Shown here: piece by piece, positions 6,475 to 13,254 of the stretch
How positions within the stretch are numbered: the first letter of the stretch is position 1
Layout: each line of letters starts with the position of its first letter
Assembly: GCA_900555345.1 (NCBI GenBank)
Contig: USKS01000014.1
Location: 1 to 13,254, forward strand
Origin: an uncultured Eubacteriales bacterium
GTDB taxonomy: Bacteria; Bacillota_A; Clostridia; Oscillospirales; CAG-272
Direction: 5' to 3'
DNA length: 13,254 nt
Notes under the pieces: generated by a model
Database searches by the model: none
What the model was told of the DNA's origin: nothing
What the model saw: the letters and a program-made list of their open reading frames with translations, nothing else
Made by a program: the position numbers and the translations under genes

Positions 6475-7473
6475 ATGATCAAATACGACTATTCTCCCGA
6501 GACCGCCGACAAAGCTATTGCGGCAAACGAGCACGTGCAGGCGATAATCAACGAAACGGAAAAGGTCATCATCGGCAAGCACAGCGAGATCACCATGCTG
6601 GTCGCGGCGCTTCTCTGCGGCGGCCATGTGCTTATCGAAGACGTGCCCGGCACGGGCAAAACGACCCTTGCCGCAGCTATCTCCCGCGCGGCGGGGCTGA
6701 AATTCAACCGCGCGCAGTTCACGCCGGATATAATGGCGTCGGACATAACGGGCTTCAACATCTACAACAGGGCATCGGAAAAGTTCGAGTTCCGAAACGG
6801 GCTTGTCATGTGCAACATCCTGCTTGCGGATGAGATCAACCGTGCTTCTCCCAAGACACAGTCCGCGCTGCTTGAGGCAATGGAGGAAGGCGCCGTGACC
6901 GTTGACGGCGTCACCTACGAAATGCCGAAGCCGTTTATGGTGGTCGCAACGCAGAACCCCACGGGCTACATCGGCACATATCCCCTGCCCGAGGCGCAGC
7001 TGGACCGTTTTGTTCTCCGCCTCTCACTGGGATACCCGAGCGAGACCGAAGAAATATCGGTCATCCTGCAGAGAAAGCTGGATAATCCTCTCGAAAGCGT
7101 CAAAGCCGTTACGGACGCGCAGTCGCTTATGACACTGAGACAGATAGTGTCAAAGGTAAACGTTGCGCCCGAAATCTCAAGATACATAGTTCAGCTTGTT
7201 ACTGCAACGAGAAACACGCCTCTTATAACCCTCGGCGCGTCTCCCCGTGCCTCTCTCGCCCTCATGCGCCTTTCCCAGGCGTATGCATTCATACGCGGCC
7301 GCGACTATGTGCTTGCCGAGGACGTTTCCGCGCTGTATGTACCCGTTGTGGCGCACAGACTCGCCCTGAGTCAGGAAGCGCGTATGCAGAAAAAGAGCGC
7401 CTCCGATATTCTCGGCGAGCTTTCGCGCGGCATTGAGGTTCCTTACAAAACCGCAAGAACTACCGGAAGATAA
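6475..7473 (+). CDS. MoxR-family AAA+ ATPase
   Basis: This 332-residue MoxR ATPase is of normal length. Walker A is in EDVPGTGKTTL (K62, T63), Walker B in NILLADEINRA (D119, E120), sensor 1 in VVATQNP (N161) and the sensor-2 Arg in LGASPRASLAL (R258). The C-terminal lid helices run to the end. MoxR proteins are cytosolic chaperone-like ATPases that remodel or insert metal into partner proteins, often vWA or DUF58 proteins encoded alongside. Here the DUF58 gene starts 5 bases after the stop, so MoxR is the likely motor of the module. The start is supported by AGGAAAGG 10 bases upstream. It is the first gene of the plus-strand operon, divergent from perR. Confidence 0.96.
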   Translation: MIKYDYSPETADKAIAANEHVQAIINETEKVIIGKHSEITMLVAALLCGGHVLIEDVPGTGKTTLAAAISRAAGLKFNRAQFTPDIMASDITGFNIYNRASEKFEFRNGLVMCNILLADEINRASPKTQSALLEAMEEGAVTVDGVTYEMPKPFMVVATQNPTGYIGTYPLPEAQLDRFVLRLSLGYPSETEEISVILQRKLDNPLESVKAVTDAQSLMTLRQIVSKVNVAPEISRYIVQLVTATRNTPLITLGASPRASLALMRLSQAYAFIRGRDYVLAEDVSALYVPVVAHRLALSQEARMQKKSASDILGELSRGIEVPYKTARTTGR

Positions 7474-7478
7474 GCATA

Positions 7479-9374
7479 ATGAACTCATCAGACAAATCAA
7501 AACGAAAAAGCCGACTCACGCTGCGGCCCGGCGCCGCGGTATACGGCGCGCTGTTTTTATATGCTCTCTTGATGACGCAGCTTCTGAAAAATCCGGCATC
7601 CGCCGTGTTTTTCTGGTTTATCGTGATCATTTTGCCCGTTTCATTTGCGGCAGTGCTTATAAACGCGGCGTGCATACAGGTGTATGTTTTCTGCGAAAAG
7701 CCGGTGGCGCAAAAGCTTGAGGACATTGCATACGAAGTGCGCATCATAAACTCGTCTCCCCTGCCGATACCGTTTGCCAGCGCGGTCACTACCCTGCCGC
7801 AGGCGGGAGGCGTGCGCTGCGCAAAGCAGCGCCTTGCGCTGTCGCTGCCGCCCTTCGGCGGGTACAGCGTCAAAACGGATGTAAGCTTCAGATACAGAGG
7901 ACTTTACGAGATAGGTGTCGAAAGCGTTGACGTATCCGACCCTTTCAGAATATTCCGTATACGCAAAAGCATACATAACTATTCAAGCGTGAGGGTGTAT
8001 CCCCGCACGCTGCCGCTTGACACATACGAGGAGCGGGCAGCCTCGGACACTCCCGCGCCTTTCACCCGCGCGGCGGCGACGCCGGACGCGGCAGAGGCGG
8101 CAAATATAAGAGAGTACCGCATGGGCGACCAGCTTCGCAGCGTACACTGGAAGCTTTCGGCGAAGGCTGACGACCTCATGGTGCGCGATTTCAACACGAA
8201 CGATGACAGAAGAACGTGCCTGATCATAGATCTGGCAGCACCGACCCCGAGGCCGCAAGCAGGGGAAGAAAAGCAGAACTCCCGTTTCCCGTTCGGTATT
8301 TTCAAACGGCGCAGGACTGATGACGGCGCCGAAGAGAGCGGCAGCGCGTATACCGCGCCCGACCCTGTCGGCGGCGCCGTTAGCGGCGCGACGGATAAAG
8401 CCGATATTTCCGCCTATTCGTCGACAGGCGAAATAAATGCGTCCGGAAGCCGCATGCCCTTTGCAAAAGCGATTTCCGAACTCAAAAGCAGGCGCGCGAA
8501 ATCAAGATACCGCCGCCGCATAGCCCGCGGAGAAAGCGAAGAAAACATTGAAGCGGCGGAAATGATCGATAAACTGATACTTGAAACATCAAAGCGCCGC
8601 AAAAACAGAGGCGGCGGCAAAAACAGCACTTCCGCCTCGCGCGGCGAGAGATCTGCCGACGGCGCGGGGACCGCTTCGAAGAATTCCGGCTCGGCGCAGT
8701 CCCCTGTCGGCGCCGCATCCGCAGACAATGCGCCGACGGACGGCAGCATCGCCGAGCTTATAGACAGCATCGCCGCGGGGACATCCGCAAACGGCGAAAA
8801 AAAGCCCGCCGACGACCCGTGGGGCGGCACCCCTCTTGCGGAATACGCCGACGAAATGCCGGAATACTGTGCAGATGCCGTTGTGGAGATCGGCGCTTCC
8901 CTGCTCGCGAAAGAGCTGAAGGGCGGCAACCGCTGTATCGTGCTGTGGTATGCTTCCGAGAACGGCGAGGTCACCGCGCAATACGCCGAGGCTTCCTCAT
9001 TTGCCGATTTTGAATACGTTATGTCGCGCTTTTCCTGCGCGCCGCCGGTGGGCTGTGAAAACCGTGCAGCGGAGCTTGCCGATGCCGTGCCGGACACGCG
9101 GGAAATAACCTTTAAGATAGTCAGCGCAAACCTCGATCCGCGAAGCATAGGCGAATATTGTTCGCTGCCCTCCCGCTTCGGCGGCGCGGGCGCGGGCTGC
9201 AGCACCGAGCTGTACGCCGCAGATCCCGAAAGGCGTTATACTTCGCCCGCCGCACGGCTGAGATATGCGGACTCATGCAGAATTCAGCTGAGAGGCAGCG
9301 GCGTAGTCATGAAAGACATCACCGAGAGCGCGGGATATGACGGCAGCGCCCGCCTTACCGACAGGTTTTCGTAA
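7479..9374 (+). CDS. DUF58-family membrane protein with a large insertion
   Basis: The N-terminus is short and basic, followed by two membrane segments (~18-36 and ~43-64) and a beta-rich domain. The DUF58 signature is clear at 209-238 (REYRMGDQLRSVHWKLS...DDLMVRDF). The vWA-like part starts with TCLIIDL (247-252) but then breaks off. Residues ~254-463 are rich in Ala, Gly, Ser, Asp and Arg, look disordered, and include basic runs (FKRRR, KSRRAKSRYRRR, SKRRKNR) around one probable helix (~352-370). The fold resumes at DAVVEIGASLLAKELKGGN and CIVLWYAS (466-493). DUF58 proteins are usually about 300-450 residues; this one has 631. The usual MIDAS motif D-x-S-x-S is absent (DLAAPTP instead). The ATG is 5 bases after moxR stops, with GGAAG inside the moxR end. 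Its role with MoxR and transglutaminase is envelope-related by family context; the substrate is unknown. Confidence 0.9.
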   Translation: MNSSDKSKRKSRLTLRPGAAVYGALFLYALLMTQLLKNPASAVFFWFIVIILPVSFAAVLINAACIQVYVFCEKPVAQKLEDIAYEVRIINSSPLPIPFASAVTTLPQAGGVRCAKQRLALSLPPFGGYSVKTDVSFRYRGLYEIGVESVDVSDPFRIFRIRKSIHNYSSVRVYPRTLPLDTYEERAASDTPAPFTRAAATPDAAEAANIREYRMGDQLRSVHWKLSAKADDLMVRDFNTNDDRRTCLIIDLAAPTPRPQAGEEKQNSRFPFGIFKRRRTDDGAEESGSAYTAPDPVGGAVSGATDKADISAYSSTGEINASGSRMPFAKAISELKSRRAKSRYRRRIARGESEENIEAAEMIDKLILETSKRRKNRGGGKNSTSASRGERSADGAGTASKNSGSAQSPVGAASADNAPTDGSIAELIDSIAAGTSANGEKKPADDPWGGTPLAEYADEMPEYCADAVVEIGASLLAKELKGGNRCIVLWYASENGEVTAQYAEASSFADFEYVMSRFSCAPPVGCENRAAELADAVPDTREITFKIVSANLDPRSIGEYCSLPSRFGGAGAGCSTELYAADPERRYTSPAARLRYADSCRIQLRGSGVVMKDITESAGYDGSARLTDRFS

Positions 9375-9414
9375 GATGAGCGCAGTTTCCGCGCGGCTGT
9401 GCCGCAAAAACATG

Positions 9415-9421
9415 AAAGGAG
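9415..9421 (+). promoter_or_regulatory. ribosome binding site that fixes a GTG start
   Basis: AAAGGAG lies 6 bases before the GTG at 9428-9430, the only well-placed start for the transglutaminase gene. No ATG in that frame has a comparable site before the first membrane segment. Confidence 0.85.
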
Positions 9422-9427
9422 CCGCCG

Positions 9428-12400
9428 GTGCGGCAGCATATATCCTTGAAAAAAACTGACAAAGCAAGTGCCTCCTCTGGCGGCAATGAAAGAAGAAAAA
9501 AGAATAAACGCGCCGCGCGCCGCATGCTTGAGACCGTGTTCATATCACCGGACGAAAGCATGGCAAAGCCCGCTTTGTATGTGGGCCTTGTTCTTCGCAC
9601 GCTGCTCATGTACATAGGCATTCTCGGCATCAGCGCGTTCATATGCGGTGCCGCGGGGCTTACTCAGGCTGCCGACTGGCGTTCAAACGCCGTAACTGCG
9701 GGTACGATCGCGCTCATATCCCTTATCCCAGCCGCCGCGTGCGGCATTGCCGCAGCTGTCGGCAAATTCGGCGCCGCGGTACCGCTTGTATACGTCGGAG
9801 CGTATTTCGGCATATGTGCGGCTTCATTCGGAGATCCTATAAGCTTTACATATCAGAGCGCCGTCAGAGTGTACAACTTTGCGCTGTATCATGTGGCGTC
9901 AAAAGGCTACTACTCTCTGGGCAACTACATGGTGCAGGACGGCTACGACTACGCAAACGCGGCGTATGACGCAAACGACCCGCAAAGATTTTTCGGAGTA
10001 TTTCTCCTTTGCAGCGTTGTGGGTCTCATCCTTTTCGCAACAGTTCAGAAAAGGGTCCGTCTTGTGCCCCTTGCCCTGTTCTGCACAGCCGTCATAGCGC
10101 CCATACTGACATATAATCTGCCATACGGCAATGCCGGCACCGCATTTCTCATTGTATTCATATGCGGCGCGATCGCCATGTGGATATATGACCGCCGCTA
10201 TGACATAAGGCGCGAAAAGCGCCTTGAGAAAAAAACCGCCCGCCGGAAAATGCTCCGGGAGAAAAAAGCTGCCCGCCGTGCCGCCGCAGCTTTTCAAAGC
10301 CAAACGGCAAAGAAAGCCGACTCGGTATACCGCGCAGCACTTCTCGCCGGAGTAAGCAGAAATAAAGCGGACGCGGCGCGCCGCGCGGTATACGCCGAAG
10401 GCAAACGCGTTGAAAAACAGCAAAAAGCAGCCGCCGACAAAGAAAAGAATGCAAAAAGGCTTGCAAAAAAAGCCGAAAGAAAAGCTGCAAAGGCACAAAG
10501 CGACAATATAAAGGCGCTGAGAAAAAGCGGCAGAAAAGCCGAAGCTGACGCCGCGAAAGCCGCGCTCAAACGTGCCTGCGGCGAAAGGTCGGCGCAAAGC
10601 AAGGCAGAGAAAAAGGCTCTGAAAAAGGAAATGCGCGCAAAGAAGCGCTCCGCGGCGAAAAAGCAGCGCAAAGTGTGCTTTGCCGGCGGATATGCCGGTG
10701 CGGGAACCGCTCTCTGCGCATTTCTCGCGGTCTGGATCCCCCTTTCGGCAGTCAGCGCCAATTTCAGGCGGATACCTGCCATTGACAGCAGAGTGACCGC
10801 CGCGCGGGCATATGTTACGGCGTACCTTCGCGGAGACGACATAGACCTTAACGAGCTTTACGCCTACGGCATAGACGATCTCGCGCCCCGCGAGCTGACG
10901 TTCGATCCCCTTGAATACAAGGACACGCGCAATATTTTCAGAATAGACGCGGGAACGACCGATCCCGTATATCTCAGAAGCTGGATAGGCTCCGATTTTG
11001 ACCTTGACGAGGGCAGGTGGACCGGTGCCGACTACGACACGGTGCTCGAGTTCCGCTCGCGCTTCGGTAAGGAGTTCACGCCCGACGAAATCGGCACGGC
11101 ATTTTACAAATATGTATACCCTTCCTCCGCCGAGCTTGACAACTTCGAGCCGAGAGAGTTTTATAAGTACGGATTTTCCGAGCAGCGCGTCAACGTCTGG
11201 CGCGTAAGCGGCTCCAGCCGCCTGCTCTTTATCCCGTCACGGATGAACACGGATTATATGCTGCTCGGGTACGGCAAGGAGACCGACGCGCCGTACAAAT
11301 ATTCAATATACTTTGACGGCATATATTCTTCCCGTTTCTATAAATACGGCAGCGGATACAGCACGGTATCCTATGTGCAGTCCATGAGCCGTAAAAACGC
11401 GGCGGCGAACGCGGATATGTCGCAGCAGTACTATATGCGCTGCCGCGATTTCATACTTGAAAACGCGGACAAAGCGGAAACGGACGACGCGGACGCGCTC
11501 TCTGCCATGACAAGCGCTTTTGATGCGTCCCTTGCCGCCGACGGCATTGAATATATGGGCACGAGCCTTTGCGACAGGTTTTTCAACTATATGTCCGCCG
11601 ACGAGCGCGCGGAGGTGCTCGCTTCGTTTGAAACGGAGTCGGAATACAGAGACTATGTATACGAAAGCTATACAAACAAAAGCGGTTCTGCCGCAATAGA
11701 AAAGGCAGCGGCGGATATCGCCGCGGGCTTCTCCGCGGACTGCGGCACGTTTGAAAAAGCTATAGCCGTCGCAAACTATTTCAACGAAAGCTACAAATAT
11801 ACAAAAGAACCGGACAAATCGCTGTACGACGGATCAAAACCCGTTATTGAGGCGTTTCTTGAGGATGTCAAGGAGGGCTACTGCACACACTTTGCCACGG
11901 CAGCATGCGAGATACTCAGAGAATACGGCATTCCGACTAGGTTCGCCGAAGGATATGCCGCGTCCGAGTTTGAATCGACCGAAAGCACCGGAACATCCGG
12001 CAGAGCATATGTAAACGCGGAAAACGCACATTCGTGGGTAGAAGCTTACATTGACGGCATGGGCTGGGTGACGGTCGAAGTGACGCCCGGAGAGCATTCG
12101 GACGCAATGTACCGCGCCTCCGACGCTACGATGGACGCACCTCCCGCGGAAGATGAAAACGGCGACGGCACTGGCAGCACAACGCCCTCGACGACCCCTG
12201 CCGTACCTATCCCCGGCGCGAGCAGCGCGACCGTCGATACCGACGGCGTGCAGGAGAACTTCCATGAAGAGCTTATGTGGTTCCTTCGCATCATTGCCGT
12301 AGTTGCGGCGGTCGCACTTGCAGGATTTCTAATCTATCTTGTCCTGCGCAGGATATACAAAAAGGCTGCCGATGCCACTAGCCGAAAATTCAGCCTTATA

Positions 12401-12754
12401 GACTCGGTCGGCAATGCCGAAACGTATGAAAAGAGCGACTTTGACCGTCACGGTGCCGTTCGGAAAATAAATGACTGGACGAGCGAAATACTTGCACTTA
12501 TCGGTGCCGCTCCGGAGACAGGCGAGCTCACCGAGGAATACGCGGAGCGCATTAGCCGCGACTTCGGCGGATTTTCCGATGTGGACGCAAAAGAAGCGAT
12601 CCTCCTTTTGCAGAAGGAAGAATTCGGCCACGGACTCAGCAGTGACGAAGCGGCGATATGCGCCCGTTACACAGCGGATCTCATAAGCGGAGCGTACAGA
12701 TATCTGCCGCCCCTAAAGCGGCTTTGGGCGCGCTATATCCGCCATATACTGTAA
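9428..12754 (+). CDS. membrane-anchored transglutaminase-like protein (TgpA type)
   Basis: This 1108-residue protein starts at GTG. Predicted membrane segments lie at ~50-76, 88-110, 114-134, 188-206, 211-229, 236-254, 418-443 and 950-972. Residues ~261-416 form a Lys/Arg/Ala-rich, probably helical loop, cytosolic if the N-terminus is inside, which agrees with the positive-inside rule. Residues ~444-945 are extracellular and end in the transglutaminase-like domain: catalytic Cys819 in EGYCTHFATAACEIL, His868 in NAHSWVEAY, and Glu884 in GWVTVEVTPG where many relatives have Asp. A Thr/Ser/Pro-rich linker (~903-935) leads to the last membrane span, and the C-terminal ~135 residues are cytosolic (DUF4129-like position). 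Such proteins accompany MoxR and DUF58 in many bacteria; the fold can act as protease, cross-linker or amidase, and the reaction here is unknown. TgpA-type proteins are usually around 650-750 residues, so the loop and long extracellular part are additions. Confidence 0.92.
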   Translation: MRQHISLKKTDKASASSGGNERRKKNKRAARRMLETVFISPDESMAKPALYVGLVLRTLLMYIGILGISAFICGAAGLTQAADWRSNAVTAGTIALISLIPAAACGIAAAVGKFGAAVPLVYVGAYFGICAASFGDPISFTYQSAVRVYNFALYHVASKGYYSLGNYMVQDGYDYANAAYDANDPQRFFGVFLLCSVVGLILFATVQKRVRLVPLALFCTAVIAPILTYNLPYGNAGTAFLIVFICGAIAMWIYDRRYDIRREKRLEKKTARRKMLREKKAARRAAAAFQSQTAKKADSVYRAALLAGVSRNKADAARRAVYAEGKRVEKQQKAAADKEKNAKRLAKKAERKAAKAQSDNIKALRKSGRKAEADAAKAALKRACGERSAQSKAEKKALKKEMRAKKRSAAKKQRKVCFAGGYAGAGTALCAFLAVWIPLSAVSANFRRIPAIDSRVTAARAYVTAYLRGDDIDLNELYAYGIDDLAPRELTFDPLEYKDTRNIFRIDAGTTDPVYLRSWIGSDFDLDEGRWTGADYDTVLEFRSRFGKEFTPDEIGTAFYKYVYPSSAELDNFEPREFYKYGFSEQRVNVWRVSGSSRLLFIPSRMNTDYMLLGYGKETDAPYKYSIYFDGIYSSRFYKYGSGYSTVSYVQSMSRKNAAANADMSQQYYMRCRDFILENADKAETDDADALSAMTSAFDASLAADGIEYMGTSLCDRFFNYMSADERAEVLASFETESEYRDYVYESYTNKSGSAAIEKAAADIAAGFSADCGTFEKAIAVANYFNESYKYTKEPDKSLYDGSKPVIEAFLEDVKEGYCTHFATAACEILREYGIPTRFAEGYAASEFESTESTGTSGRAYVNAENAHSWVEAYIDGMGWVTVEVTPGEHSDAMYRASDATMDAPPAEDENGDGTGSTTPSTTPAVPIPGASSATVDTDGVQENFHEELMWFLRIIAVVAAVALAGFLIYLVLRRIYKKAADATSRKFSLIDSVGNAETYEKSDFDRHGAVRKINDWTSEILALIGAAPETGELTEEYAERISRDFGGFSDVDAKEAILLLQKEEFGHGLSSDEAAICARYTADLISGAYRYLPPLKRLWARYIRHIL

Positions 12755-12773
12755 TTACGGAGCACAAACATAC

Positions 12774-13145
12774 ATGAACAAAGAAGAAGCATACAGAATG
12801 TCAACGGCACAGCTTGCATACCTGGGAGACGCGGTGCTTGAACTTATGGTCAGAAAAAAGCTGATCGAAGAAGGACACGCGCATCCTCAGGAGCTTGCCG
12901 TGAAATACGTTACCGCGGTGGCGCAAAGCGCCGCCGCGGAGCGCCTTGCCGACGTGTTTACGGATGACGAGGCGGACGTTTACCGCCGCGGCAGAAACAA
13001 CACGCACACGTCGCCGAAAAGCGCGTCCCACGCGCAGTACAGCCGCGCAACGGGTATTGAATGCGTATTTGCGTATGTATACCTTTGCGGTGACAACGAC
13101 CGCCTTGCGGAGCTGTTCGAAAAAGGTTTCGGGAGCATAGGCTGA
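12774..13145 (+). CDS. mrnC: Mini-ribonuclease III
   Basis: This 123-residue protein consists of a single RNase III catalytic domain without the dsRNA-binding domain, the Mini-III design of Firmicutes that trims the ends of 23S rRNA precursor. The first signature is AYLGDAVLEL with catalytic Asp19. Then come VYRRGRNNTHTSPKSAS and YSRATGIECVFAYVYL with Glu96, the second catalytic acid, and RLAELF at the end. It follows the transglutaminase gene by 19 bases with no terminator, and GGAG at 12759-12762 is 11 bases from the ATG, a slightly long spacing. In Bacillus it lies between cysS and the rRNA methyltransferase gene rlmB; neither is seen here. It is probably co-transcribed with the moxR operon, though a functional link is not implied. 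Confidence 0.94.
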   Translation: MNKEEAYRMSTAQLAYLGDAVLELMVRKKLIEEGHAHPQELAVKYVTAVAQSAAAERLADVFTDDEADVYRRGRNNTHTSPKSASHAQYSRATGIECVFAYVYLCGDNDRLAELFEKGFGSIG

Positions 13146-13168
13146 ACCGCGGCACGGCGATACGGATA

Positions 13169-13243
13169 CCCGCGCTCTCTCCGCGCACCGCTCGCGCCGG
13201 CCCACGCCCCCGCCGCGCATCGCCCGCGCTCTCTCCGCGCACC
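13169..13243 (+). repeat. GC-rich 21-base direct repeat, 54-base period
   Basis: An identical 21-base sequence beginning CCCGCGCTCTCTCCGCGCAC occurs at 13169-13189 and 13223-13243, 54 bases apart. The bases between (13190-13222) are also very GC-rich and contain a similar GCCGCGCA piece. No gene is apparent in 13146-13254 and no terminator is visible after mrnC. The array may continue past the window, so its full size is unknown. Confidence 0.8.
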
Positions 13244-13254
13244 CACCGCAGGGC

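Noticed and set aside
8414..9205. Minus-strand 263-codon frame inside the DUF58 gene
   Set aside because: It is antisense to a clear DUF58 gene in GC-rich sequence, where stops are rare. It is Ala/Ser/Pro-rich with no motif and no start signal.
7800..9374. Frameshift or gene fusion as the cause of the DUF58 insertion
   Set aside because: The frame stays open on both sides, codon use and GC content look alike throughout, and the DUF58 fold resumes in the same frame, so an in-frame insertion is simpler.
10294..10842. Minus-strand 182-codon hydrophobic frame opposite the basic loop
   Set aside because: Lys and Ala codons read backwards give Phe, Leu, Ser and Ala, which imitates membrane segments. 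The plus strand carries the real gene.
13169..13243. CRISPR array
   Set aside because: Only two copies of a 21-base unit, shorter than usual, in GC-rich sequence with related pieces in the spacer, and no cas gene nearby.

Overview
The window looks like a fragment of a metagenome-assembled contig from an uncultured low-to-mid GC anaerobic Firmicute, most likely a gut Clostridia of the Ruminococcaceae/Oscillospiraceae kind. The grounds are inference from gene content: a secreted cohesin-like protein with repeated Cys modules, a PerR/rubrerythrin oxidative-stress pair, a Mini-III RNase, strong AGGAGG-type ribosome binding sites and near-consensus sigma-A promoters. The left end is not biology. 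Bases 1-48 are an Illumina Nextera P5/i5 adapter read into the assembly, so the first gene is cut there. The right end stops inside a GC-rich direct repeat.

Layout. (1) 49-2018, minus: a secreted protein with a signal peptide, two cohesin-like domains and at least seven ~40-residue Cys3-His repeats, driven by its own near-consensus promoter (2052-2080). (2) 2235-5053, minus: a three-gene unit of a lipoprotein of unknown function, a D-amino-acid aminotransferase (dat) and alanine racemase (alr), closed by a strong terminator at 2198-2225. The two enzymes supply D-Ala and D-Glu for peptidoglycan. (3) 5264-6277, minus: perR followed by rubrerythrin, from a TTGACA-N17-TAAAAT promoter whose start site is covered by a good PerR-box candidate (6293-6307). 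This is a self-contained peroxide-response unit. (4) 6475-13145, plus, divergent from perR: moxR, a DUF58 protein, a large membrane transglutaminase and mrnC (Mini-RNase III), tightly packed behind a promoter at 6401-6429.

The most unusual part is the MoxR-DUF58-transglutaminase operon. The three-gene set is widespread and is thought to act on the cell envelope or on maturation of other proteins, but here two members carry big extra cytosolic segments. DUF58 has a ~210-residue low-complexity, partly basic insertion splitting its vWA-like half, and the transglutaminase has a ~156-residue Lys/Arg/Ala-rich loop on the predicted cytosolic side. I saw no CRISPR array, IS element, phage gene, tRNA or rRNA. 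No gene-free stretch exceeds 300 bases; the longest gaps (2019-2234, 5054-5263, 6278-6474) are accounted for by promoters, operators and terminators.
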